A stretch of DNA of 55,054 bases, taken from contig DASRKB010000206.1 of the NCBI GenBank assembly GCA_035649175.1, positions 1 to 55,054 of the forward strand, read 5' to 3'. Shown here in pieces: positions 30,945-37,780 of the stretch; the first letter of the stretch is position 1, and each line of letters begins with the position of its first letter. Below the pieces are notes generated by a model. That model saw only the letters and a program-made list of their open reading frames with translations. It was not told the origin of the DNA and searched no databases. Source of the DNA: SCGC-AG-212-J23 sp035649175 (GTDB taxonomy: Bacteria > Pseudomonadota > Gammaproteobacteria > Burkholderiales > SG8-39). A program made the translations under genes and the position numbers.

Positions 30945-31541
30945 ATGGCGACGTTCGCCGGCACGCGCATCCGCGAGCTGAAGCCGCTCAGCTTCATCTA
31001 CGAGCTGCCGCGGGCGCTCCCGTCCGACGTGTGCCGCGAGGCGATCCGTCGTTTCGAGGCGAGCCCGGGAGAGCAGGTCGCCGGGCGCATCGGCGCCGCG
31101 GTCGAGGAGGCGCCGCAGGTCAAGCGCTCCACCGACCTGCACATCAGCGGCCGCGAGGGCTGGCGCGACATCGATCAGACACTCTCGCGCCAGCTCGCCG
31201 CCGCGGTGAACGCCTTCGGGCTCGAGTTTCCGTTCTTCGCCGCCAATTCCTTCAAGGACCTCGGCTACAACCTGCAGCGCACGCTGCCGGGGGAGTACTA
31301 CCATTGGCACGTGGATGCCGGGCCGGGCGAGTTCAGCCAGCGCCAGCTGGTGGCGATCTGGTACCTGAACGACGTGCCGGGGCCGGGTGGCGAGACCGAG
31401 TTCCCGCTGCAGGGCGTCTCGCTGCGGCCCGAGGAGGGCAAGCTCGTGCTCTTCCCGCCGTTCTGGACGCACGTGCATCGCGGCGCCACGCTGCAGCAGG
31501 GCGTCAAGTACATCGCCACCACCTGGGTGTGCTTCGCCTGA
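30945..31541 (+). CDS. Prolyl-4-hydroxylase-like Fe(II)/2-oxoglutarate oxygenase
   Basis: The 198-residue product has a P4H-type double-stranded beta-helix domain. Iron ligands are visible as His122 and Asp124 (HWHVDAG) and a distal His at 176 or 178 (THVHRG). Lys188 (GVKYI) would bind 2-oxoglutarate. Conserved flanks are YLNDVPGPGGETEFPLQG and FPPFWTHVH. No leader peptide is present. Such enzymes hydroxylate proteins or small molecules; the substrate is unknown. It directly follows the 107-aa gene and lies 6 nt before a second, PKHD-type oxygenase gene, which is unusual clustering. Confidence 0.85.
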   Translation: MATFAGTRIRELKPLSFIYELPRALPSDVCREAIRRFEASPGEQVAGRIGAAVEEAPQVKRSTDLHISGREGWRDIDQTLSRQLAAAVNAFGLEFPFFAANSFKDLGYNLQRTLPGEYYHWHVDAGPGEFSQRQLVAIWYLNDVPGPGGETEFPLQGVSLRPEEGKLVLFPPFWTHVHRGATLQQGVKYIATTWVCFA

Positions 31542-31547
31542 AACCCC

Positions 31548-32222
31548 ATGCTGCTCACCATTCCCGACCTCCTGAAGCCTGATGAAGTGGCACTCGCGCG
31601 CTCATGGCTCGCGGGCGCGCGCTTCGTGGACGGCAAAGCCTCGGCGGGCGCGGCGGCGCGGCGTGTGAAGCACAACCTGGAGGCCGAGCGCGGCGCCGCC
31701 GGGCTCGAGCGGCTCGACGAGATGGTGATGGGCAACCTTTCGCGCCACCCGGCATACCGTGGCGGCGCACTGCCGTTGCACGCCGCGACGCCCCTGTACA
31801 TCCGCTACGCGCCGGGCATGGAATACGGCGAGCACCTCGACGATCCGATCATGGGCGTGGGAGGCGTGATGTACCGCTCCGACGTCGCCGTGACGGTTTT
31901 TCTCAGCGCGCCCGAGGAGTACGATGGCGGCGAGCTGGTAATCCGAGGTGCGCAGGGCGAGCAAAGGATCAAGCTGCCGGCCGGCGACGCGGTGCTCTAC
32001 CCGGCGGGCACGCTTCACCACGTAAGCCCGGTGACGCGCGGCGAGCGTCTGGTGGCGGTGACCTGGGTACAGAGCGTGGTGCGCGACCCGGCGCGGCGCG
32101 AGCTGCTCTACGGCTTGAACACGGCGCGCGAGAAGCTGCTGCAAAGCGCGCCGGGCGCCGAGGAGACCGCGCAAGTGAACGCCGCCTATATGAACCTGAT
32201 TCGCATGTGGTCCGACCTGTGA
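31548..32222 (+). CDS. PKHD-type Fe(II)/2OG hydroxylase (PiuC/YbiX-like)
   Basis: The 224-residue protein matches the PKHD hydroxylase family. It has the start LLTIPDLLKPDEVALARSWL, iron ligands His96 and Asp98 (GEHLDDP), the EEYDGGELVI strand and the signature LHHVSPVTRG, with the distal His at about 157 and the 2OG-binding Arg. Family members are often iron-stress linked. It is 6 nt downstream of the P4H-like gene and overlaps the following 78-aa gene by 4 nt (GTGA). The length is normal and no key residue is missing. Confidence 0.92.
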   Translation: MLLTIPDLLKPDEVALARSWLAGARFVDGKASAGAAARRVKHNLEAERGAAGLERLDEMVMGNLSRHPAYRGGALPLHAATPLYIRYAPGMEYGEHLDDPIMGVGGVMYRSDVAVTVFLSAPEEYDGGELVIRGAQGEQRIKLPAGDAVLYPAGTLHHVSPVTRGERLVAVTWVQSVVRDPARRELLYGLNTAREKLLQSAPGAEETAQVNAAYMNLIRMWSDL

Positions 32223-32455
32223 GCGAGACGGAGCTGTCGAAAGAGGAGCGAATCCTGCGGGCGATGAAGCTGACGCTCGCCGGCGTCATCCGCGACACCG
32301 CCACCCCGCACGGCATGCGCCACCCGCTCTCGGACGCGACCATCGAGGACCTGCGCCAGTGCCTGGCGCTGATCAGCGCGCGCGAGCGCGAGCTCGCGCA
32401 AGCCGCCGGCCGCGACCCGAGCGCGCGCCCGCGCTATGCCGACGACAATGGCTGA
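32219..32455 (+). CDS. 78-aa unknown protein
   Basis: The GTG start overlaps the stop of the PKHD gene. The product reads SETELSKEERILRAMKLTLA, GVIRDTATPHGMRHPLSDAT and IEDLRQCLALISARERELAQ, with a disordered basic tail. It appears helical and cytoplasmic, with one Cys at about 48. I recognise no named family. It overlaps the S24-domain gene by 20 nt, so a run of five genes (107-aa, P4H, PKHD, 78-aa, S24) is likely one transcript. Confidence 0.65.
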   Translation: MSETELSKEERILRAMKLTLAGVIRDTATPHGMRHPLSDATIEDLRQCLALISARERELAQAAGRDPSARPRYADDNG

Positions 32456-32762
32456 GAGCGCCTGCAGCGAGCTCGAGCCCTACGCGCTGCGCGTGCTCGG
32501 CGACAGCATGGAGCCGGAGTTCCCCGAGGGCTGCATCGTCATCGTCGACCCCGGCCACGTCGCAAGACACGGCTCGTTCGTGATCGTCGAGTACGCCGGC
32601 GACATCTTCTTCCGCAAGCTGGTGGTGGACGGCGAGCGCCGCTTCCTCGAGCCGCTCAACCCCAAGTACGGCGGCTTCGAGCTCATCCCGCCCTACACGA
32701 TCCGCGGCGGCGTCGTGCAGCGCGCCGGCCGGCGCCGCTCGCAGCGCAAGCACTACGCCTGA
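32436..32762 (+). CDS. Stand-alone S24-type (LexA-like) serine peptidase domain
   Basis: The 108-residue product is almost only an S24/LexA C-terminal domain. The catalytic Ser24 lies in LGDSMEPEFPEGCIVIVDP and the general-base Lys61 in IFFRKLVVDGE; a NPKYGGFELIPPYTIRGGVV strand pair closes the fold. There is no HTH, so it cannot be a LexA-type repressor by itself. It may be a protease, a truncated repressor domain or an adaptor. ATG codons at 32436 and 32448 are both possible starts. It ends 30 nt before the cupin gene. Confidence 0.8.
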   Translation: MPTTMAESACSELEPYALRVLGDSMEPEFPEGCIVIVDPGHVARHGSFVIVEYAGDIFFRKLVVDGERRFLEPLNPKYGGFELIPPYTIRGGVVQRAGRRRSQRKHYA

Positions 32763-32792
32763 GAATGCCGGCGTCAACCCAACGGAGGCCGT

Positions 32793-33338
32793 ATGTTTGA
32801 TCGAGACCGGTTCATCGCCGATTGCCGCGCGGCCCTCGCGGCCGATTCGTCTCATAAGTCGGTGCGGGAAGTCGTTGCCCGTGCCGTCAGCGATCCTGCG
32901 GCGGTCTTGAAGGAACTGGGAGCGCCGACCAAGGCCGAAGTCCAGAAGATTTTCCACTCGAACGAGCTCACGATCCTCAATGTCGTCTGGGCCCCGTACA
33001 TGACGATCATGCCGCACAATCATCGCATGTGGGCCGTCATCGGGGTCTATACCGGCCGCGAGGACAACATCTTCTGGCGCCGGGTCCCGCACAGCGAGGG
33101 CGGCAAGGTGGAGGCCGCGGGTGCCAAGGCGCTTTGCGCGAAGGACGCCGAGCCGCTCGGGAGGGACATCATTCATTCCGTCACCAATCCGATCCCTCGC
33201 CTCACCGGCGCCATACACGTCTATGGCGGAGACTTCTTCGGCATCGCGCGCAGCGAGTGGGAGCCGGAAAGCCTGACCGAGCGCGCCTACGACGTGCAGA
33301 AGAACATGCGCCTTTTCGAAGACGCAAACGCGAGGTAG
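32793..33338 (+). CDS. Cupin metal-dependent dioxygenase, cysteine-dioxygenase-like
   Basis: The 181-residue protein has a double-stranded beta-helix with a cysteine-dioxygenase-like metal site: H75-N-H77 in MPHNHRMWAVIGVYTGRE, Glu90, and a further His at 128 or 142 (GAIHVYGGDFF). It resembles predicted metal-dependent enzymes of the cupin superfamily (COG5553 type). Thiol or persulfide oxidation is a fitting guess in this neighbourhood but is not shown. A ACGGAGGC-like site precedes the ATG. Base use looks less GC-rich at third positions than in adjacent genes, possibly a later arrival. Confidence 0.75.
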   Translation: MFDRDRFIADCRAALAADSSHKSVREVVARAVSDPAAVLKELGAPTKAEVQKIFHSNELTILNVVWAPYMTIMPHNHRMWAVIGVYTGREDNIFWRRVPHSEGGKVEAAGAKALCAKDAEPLGRDIIHSVTNPIPRLTGAIHVYGGDFFGIARSEWEPESLTERAYDVQKNMRLFEDANAR

Positions 33339-33402
33339 GCGGCAGTTGTTTGCTAATGCACGATAGCGACTGACAACGAAAACACCTGCAAAGGAGGGTG
33401 CT

Positions 33403-34278
33403 ATGGAGCTCGCACGAGGATTGATCGCCGCACTGGTTGCTGCACCGATTCTTTTCGTCCAGGGCGAAGTGGCGACGGCCGCGGACCCTAAAGTGATCGC
33501 CACGAAGCCCCAGCAAGTAGGGAACGGCTGGGCCCGCGCCTATGTCGCGCTGGATGCGAACGGAGATCCGCTCGCGCTGGGGGTGAGCCTGGACAAGGAT
33601 GCGTTGGCGGGGCTACCCCGAGAACCGAATGGTACGAGCCGATGCTTCGACAAGAACGGCAACGGGAAGATGGACGAGCACGAATGTCTCGGAGATTATG
33701 CGTTCATCTTTGCGCTGCCCGAAGGGGATGCGGCGAAGGCAGTTGCGCCGTTCAGATGGGTGAGCCTCAACTGGAATCCGCACGGGCACATCGCTCCGGC
33801 CCCGCCGCCGTGGGCCGCGCCTCACTTCGACTTCCACTTCTACATCGACGAGCGAGAAGCGGTGAGGAAGATCCGGACCGGCACCTGCGGGGAATTGATC
33901 GATTGCGACGACTTCAAGAAGGCGACCAAGGCGGTCCCGGCGAAGTATATCCATCGTGACCACATCGACGTCGGCGCCGCAGTGCCCGACATGGGCAATC
34001 ATCTGATCAATTCCAAGGCCCCGGAGCTAGCGAAGAACGGCCCGCCGTTCACGCATACGTTCATCTTCGGCGCCTATGATGGCCGCATCACCTTCCTGGA
34101 GCCGATGATCACCCACGCCTATCTCGTCGGCAATCCCAACATGTGCGCCAACATCAAGCAGCCGGAAGCATGGGAGGTCGCCGGCCTGTATCCAACCAAG
34201 TACTGCGTCCGTTACCTGGACCGGGTCGGCAGGTATACGGTCTCGCTGGAGGCTTTTGTCCGGCATCCCGCGAAATAA
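33403..34278 (+). CDS. Exported His- and Cys-containing protein of unknown function
   Basis: The 291-residue product has a signal peptide (ELARGLIAALVAAPILFVQG, ending near ATAA). The mature part shows an EF-hand-like loop (DKNGNGKMDEHE, about 86-97). It is His-rich (NPHGHIAPAPP, PHFDFHFYID, KYIHRDHIDVG) and carries several Cys, suggesting metal binding. It resembles DUF5602-type periplasmic proteins in wording, without certainty. A strong AAGGAGG site precedes the ATG. The upstream cupin gene is 64 nt away. Composition is lower in GC than the core dsr genes. About 237 nt without a gene follow it; I see only a weak AAGAGC/GCTCTT repeat near 34490-34517. Confidence 0.65.
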   Translation: MELARGLIAALVAAPILFVQGEVATAADPKVIATKPQQVGNGWARAYVALDANGDPLALGVSLDKDALAGLPREPNGTSRCFDKNGNGKMDEHECLGDYAFIFALPEGDAAKAVAPFRWVSLNWNPHGHIAPAPPPWAAPHFDFHFYIDEREAVRKIRTGTCGELIDCDDFKKATKAVPAKYIHRDHIDVGAAVPDMGNHLINSKAPELAKNGPPFTHTFIFGAYDGRITFLEPMITHAYLVGNPNMCANIKQPEAWEVAGLYPTKYCVRYLDRVGRYTVSLEAFVRHPAK

Positions 34279-34515
34279 CAATTGCCATGCACCGCTTGTG
34301 TGCCGCCCCTGGCAGCCGCAAGCATGAATGATTCGCGCTCGCGCTCTCTGAAGGCGCTGACGCGGTGGTCACGCTTGACGGGACTCGCAGTGCGCCGCGG
34401 GATTGCAGGCAGGTGGGCCCACGTTGCGTGAATACCGCTTGCGGTCGGGACTCAGCCAACTTCGAGTACTTGACGAGCTGGAGCGAACCAAGAGCTCTCC
34501 CTCGCGTCGCTGCTC

Positions 34516-34857
34516 TTAATACCCGCCCTTGCGCATGCTCTCGGGCAGCCCGGCGATCTTGCCGGCCTGCTTGGAGGGGTTGCCGGGGAAGAGGGCGAAG
34601 AGCGTCTTGTTGTCGACCGGGCGGCCGGTCCACTTCTCCTGCATGGCCTTGAGGATGGCGCGGTTGTTGGGCTGCTCGCCGTTGTGCTCGAAATACGCTT
34701 CGCGCAGAAAGTCGATGACGTCCCAGTGGTCCTGGGTGAGCGCGAGACCGTCGGCTGCGGCGATGGCGGCGGCGACGTCCTTGTCCCACTCGTCCTGCGA
34801 TACGAGGAAGCCGCTCTCCGTGGCTTCGAGGACTTTGCCGTTCACTTCGTAGCTCAT
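34516..34857 (-). CDS. DsrC/TusE-family protein with no cysteines
   Basis: The 113-residue product is clearly DsrC-like: MSYEVNGKVLEATESGFLVS, DHWDVIDFLREAYFEHN and LFPGNPSKQAGKIAGLPE. Compared with true DsrC (KQACKYAGLPKPTGCV) both C-terminal cysteines are replaced: the upstream one by Gly in KQAGK, and the penultimate one is absent from the changed tail MRKGGY. The protein therefore cannot bind sulfur covalently in the DsrC manner and may be a partner-binding or regulatory paralogue. It is divergent from the 131-aa gene, with 42 nt between starts. Confidence 0.9.
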   Translation of the reverse strand: MSYEVNGKVLEATESGFLVSQDEWDKDVAAAIAAADGLALTQDHWDVIDFLREAYFEHNGEQPNNRAILKAMQEKWTGRPVDNKTLFALFPGNPSKQAGKIAGLPESMRKGGY

Positions 34858-34899
34858 GGTAGCCTCTGAACTCGGAAAAGAAAGCCATCTCTAACAATC

Positions 34900-35295
34900 A
34901 TGTTCGATCCTATTACGCTGCCCTTCGGCGCGAAGATGCTGTTCAACACCGTCAAGCTCAAGCCGGGCGTGAAGTTCGAGGACGTCGAGCTCGCCGTGGG
35001 CGAGATGTGCAACGTCGTCAAGGAGACCTACGGAGGCGACAAGGGCGGCTTCCTCGCCGGCCAGGTGTTCAAGTTTTCCGGCTTCCTGTCCGACGAAGGC
35101 TCGCTCAACGCCTCGAAGGGAGCGGACGAGCACTACGTGATCGTGACCTACTGGCGCTCCTTCGAGGAGCACGAGCGCTCGCACGCCGACGCCACCTTCA
35201 AGAACAAGTTCGAGGCGCTTGCGAAGATGTGCTCCGAGACGAAGGAGCTCGGCTACGACATGCTCTGGCAGGGAGAGCCGGAAGGCCAAGGCTAG
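34900..35295 (+). CDS. 131-aa protein, possible dimeric alpha/beta-barrel (ABM-like) fold
   Basis: This cytoplasmic product has LFNTVKLKPGVKFEDVELAV, VFKFSGFLSDEGSLNASKGA, then YVIVTYWRSFEEHERSHAD and FEALAKMCSETKELGYDML. The order of strands and helices, with a WRSFEEHERSH segment, resembles monooxygenase-like dimeric alpha/beta-barrel proteins that use no cofactor or bind haem. I cannot assign a substrate. Cysteines are in EMCNV and KMCSE. It is divergent from the Cys-less DsrC paralogue and overlaps the convergent Cas6-like gene by 4 nt. Confidence 0.6.
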   Translation: MFDPITLPFGAKMLFNTVKLKPGVKFEDVELAVGEMCNVVKETYGGDKGGFLAGQVFKFSGFLSDEGSLNASKGADEHYVIVTYWRSFEEHERSHADATFKNKFEALAKMCSETKELGYDMLWQGEPEGQG

Positions 35296-35951
35296 TCCCA
35301 CGCCTCGCGCGCGCGCGCTTCGCCGCGCAGGTCACCCACGTCTTTGTGGGGGATGAAGACGCCGCAGCCCAGCTTGCGCGCCTCGCCCAGGCCCTGGCCC
35401 TGGAGGGCGAGCGACTGCGCGGGGGTGGCGACGGTCAGCATCAGGCTGCGCGTGCGGTAGGTCGCTCCGGGCGTGGCGAGCGTGACGTCGCGCCCGCAGA
35501 GCAGCGTGGAGACCTCGACCCGGAGCGCACGCAGTCCCTCGGTCGCGGCGGCGACGAATGCCGATTCGTCGGCTGCGTCGGCGAACATCACGCTGCGCGA
35601 GAAGAGCGACGCGATGCGCAGGAGCGGGCGCGCAGAGAGCCGCCCTACGTGCATGGAAGAGCCTGCGACCTCCAGCGTCCGGCCGGTGAGCGCCGCGGCA
35701 TCCGCCAGGCGATGCCCGGGAAGCCGCAGCACGAGCCGGGTTCGCCGGGAAAGCCGCAGCTCGGCATCGCTGCCCTCGGGCCGCTGCCAGCCCGCGCCCG
35801 AGGCCGCCCCGTGCACGGTGTGCAGCCCGGCCTGCGGCTCCTCCGCGAACCATGGCAGCGCCGCCTGCACAGCCTGCGAGAGCGCGTAGGCGTGGTCGAC
35901 CGGCAGGCTGCGGCACTCGATCGCAAACACCGCGTCCACGACCTCGTCCAT
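35292..35951 (-). CDS. Orphan Cas6/Cmx6-like protein (RAMP fold)
   Basis: The 219-residue product resembles Cas6 of the I-MYXAN CRISPR variant (Cmx6). It has the N-terminal DAVFAIECRSLPVDHAYALS, then RTRLVLRLPGHRLADAAAL-TGRTLEVAGSSMHVG, and the C-terminal Gly-rich KLGCGVFIPHKD typical of Cas6 RAMP domains. A His in the N-terminal DHAYALS segment may stand for the catalytic His. No CRISPR repeats, cas1/2 or other cas genes occur in the window. It is the last gene of a compact operon (TauD-like, helical-repeat protein, then this) with a 3-nt gap, next to dsrA. Its RNA target is unknown. The assignment is from memory of the family's wording. Confidence 0.65.
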   Translation of the reverse strand: MDEVVDAVFAIECRSLPVDHAYALSQAVQAALPWFAEEPQAGLHTVHGAASGAGWQRPEGSDAELRLSRRTRLVLRLPGHRLADAAALTGRTLEVAGSSMHVGRLSARPLLRIASLFSRSVMFADAADESAFVAAATEGLRALRVEVSTLLCGRDVTLATPGATYRTRSLMLTVATPAQSLALQGQGLGEARKLGCGVFIPHKDVGDLRGEARAREAWD

Positions 35952-35954
35952 GCT

Positions 35955-36677
35955 TCAATCCGCAGGCAGCGCGGCCTGCAGCTTCTCGCGGTCGAACCAC
36001 CAGTCGTCCTGCACCAGCACGTCCACCACGTTGCGCAGGCGCAGCAGGAATTTCGCCGGGTCGGCGAGCTCCATGTCCTGGATCCAGCGGTTGAAGGCCT
36101 CCTGGCCGTCCACGCCGCTGTGGCGCCGTGCGACGGTCGCGAGCACCTGGTTGGCGTAGAGGAGCAGGTGCTCGCGCTGCGGCTCCCGCGCGCGCAGGTC
36201 GACGATGTAGTACGCGGCGATCGCCGCCACGGCGGCGCCGTCGGCGTCGGGCGGCGTCTCCTCCACCACGCGATGCAGCAGGGCGACGCTCAGCTCGGGA
36301 TCCACCGGGAAGGTCACGGCGAGCCAAATGCCCTGGCCGAGCGCCGCGAGCGACTCCGCCTGCTCGGCGAGGAAGAGGACGTCGCAGCACTGCGCGGCGC
36401 CTTCCCAGGCCTGCTCGGCAAGGTAGAGGTCGAACGCTTCGCGCGCCGCCGCCCAGGTTTCCGGCCCCTTCTCCAGGCGTACGAGGGCGCGACCCAGCTG
36501 CAGCAGCAGGTCGGCGCGCCGCAGCGGCGCTGCGCCGCTCGAGAGCGCCTCGAGCTCCTCGCCAAGGTGCGCGACCAGCGCTTCGAGCTTCGCGGTCGAT
36601 TCCTTCGCATCGGAGCTGTCGTCGGCGTTGCCGACCGACGGGTCTTCGCGGATGTACTTGAGCGCGATGTGCTTCAT
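35955..36677 (-). CDS. 240-aa helical-repeat (TPR-like) unknown protein
   Basis: The product starts MKHIALKYIREDPSVGNADD and contains helix pairs resembling TPR-type repeats (RRADLLLQLGRALVRLEKG, AAREAFDLYLAEQAWEGAAQ). It then has AAIAAYYIVDLRAREPQREH and VDVLVQDDWWFDREKLQAAL. No catalytic motif is seen and it appears cytoplasmic. The ATG overlaps the stop of the TauD-like gene and its stop lies 3 nt before the Cas6-like ATG. The three proteins are thus translated from one message, which suggests a shared process. It probably acts as a scaffold, which is inference. Confidence 0.7.
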   Translation of the reverse strand: MKHIALKYIREDPSVGNADDSSDAKESTAKLEALVAHLGEELEALSSGAAPLRRADLLLQLGRALVRLEKGPETWAAAREAFDLYLAEQAWEGAAQCCDVLFLAEQAESLAALGQGIWLAVTFPVDPELSVALLHRVVEETPPDADGAAVAAIAAYYIVDLRAREPQREHLLLYANQVLATVARRHSGVDGQEAFNRWIQDMELADPAKFLLRLRNVVDVLVQDDWWFDREKLQAALPAD

Positions 36678-37540
36678 GCCGGCGCAATGCGGTCGAGATA
36701 GCGAGCGCGATAAACGAGCCGGCCCGCGCCCGGCGCGTCCGTGAAGGCGCTGCGATCGTGGAGCACGTTGTTGCATACCAGCCCCTGGCCGGGGGCAAGA
36801 CGCAGCGTGAAGACGTAAGGCGCGGCCGACTCGAGGATTTCGTTGAGCCGCTGCATGGCGGCGCGCGTCTTTTCGTCGGCTCGCCATTCGATGCTGCGCG
36901 TGCGCGCCGTGTAGCGCATGTGCAGCGCGCCGCCGTCCTCGGAGAACACCGGGCCGCTCTGCGCGGGGCGCGACTCCATGCCTTCGCCGGTGTTGGGAGG
37001 GATGGTTAAGGCGTCAGGGGCCGAGAGCGCGCGCACGTGCTCGGGGTCGGCGTCGCGTAGCAGCAGCCAGGCGAGCTCGTGATCGAGCAGGCGGTTCTCG
37101 CCGCCCGAGGCCGCGGGGCGCACGCAGTGCAGGATGAAGGCGCGGATGCGCTGCGCCGGCGGGTTGTAGTAGCCGTCGGTGTGCCAGAGCAGGCGCCGGT
37201 TCGAGTACGGAATGTAGCCCCGCGCCGATTTCTCGGGTGCCGTCTCGAGCGAGCTGATGCCGTCCTCGTCGGCGAACGGGTTCGCTTGCAGGCGCGAAAG
37301 GCCCAGACGCGCGCCGATGCGGCGCACGATGTCCTTGTCGGCGGGATGCGCGAGGGGGCTCGAGTACACCGCCATGTTCGCGCGCGCGCAGATCTCGCGG
37401 AGCTTTGCGGCCTCGCTGTCGGACAGGTTGCGGGGATCGCGCACCTCCACGACCAGGTCCTCCGCGCGGTGCGGGTACGCGGCGAGCTTGCGCTCGCGCC
37501 AGCGCTGATAAGTATCCGGGCGAGTAAGAACGGCGCTCAT
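36674..37540 (-). CDS. TauD/TfdA-family Fe(II)/2OG dioxygenase
   Basis: The 288-residue protein has the TauD fold with iron ligands His120 and Asp122 (LLWHTDGYYN) and the distal His261 (LHDRSAF). Arginine 277 or 279 (LVYRARYLD) would bind 2-oxoglutarate. NVLHDRSAFTD and RAFILHCVRPAASGGENRLL match the family. TauD releases sulfite from taurine, but relatives act on many substrates, so sulfonate use is only a guess. It heads the TauD-like / helical-repeat / Cas6-like operon and is divergent from dsrA across 240 nt. Confidence 0.88.
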   Translation of the reverse strand: MSAVLTRPDTYQRWRERKLAAYPHRAEDLVVEVRDPRNLSDSEAAKLREICARANMAVYSSPLAHPADKDIVRRIGARLGLSRLQANPFADEDGISSLETAPEKSARGYIPYSNRRLLWHTDGYYNPPAQRIRAFILHCVRPAASGGENRLLDHELAWLLLRDADPEHVRALSAPDALTIPPNTGEGMESRPAQSGPVFSEDGGALHMRYTARTRSIEWRADEKTRAAMQRLNEILESAAPYVFTLRLAPGQGLVCNNVLHDRSAFTDAPGAGRLVYRARYLDRIAPA

Positions 37541-37676
37541 GGCAGGGAGCAGAACGGTACCGCAAGGACTTGGCGCGCGACATCGTTCTCCAAGCGGGAC
37601 TGATGGACGCATAAGACGGGCGGCTGGGCCGGCAAGCGCTTGAATGCATGCCTTTTCCCGGTTCGTCCTATCCCCA

Positions 37677-37710
37677 AAGGGAGGGGTATCCTGCGCCCGG
37701 AATATCCCTT
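37677..37710. promoter_or_regulatory. Inverted repeat in the region upstream of dsrA
   Basis: The 240-nt gap between the TauD-like gene and dsrA holds no gene. It contains AAGGGA at 37677-37682 and TCCCTT at 37705-37710 as inverted arms, with GGTATCC and GGAATATCC inside as a second, imperfect pair. It sits about 70-100 nt before the dsrA ATG, a fitting place for a dsr operator or promoter. The binding factor is unknown. Confidence 0.35.
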
Positions 37711-37780
37711 CTTCGTTCGCAGGTACCGAGTAGGGGCGTCCTAGACTGCGCCAGCGAGTTCGCAATCCGTGGAGGAGAGC

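Noticed and set aside
35945..35965. GCGGATTGAAGC on the minus strand at the end of the helical-repeat gene, just before the Cas6-like ATG, resembles the 3' handle of some CRISPR repeats.
   Set aside because: It occurs once, lies in coding sequence, has no spaced repeats around it and differs from the usual GGATTGAAAC. It is most likely chance.
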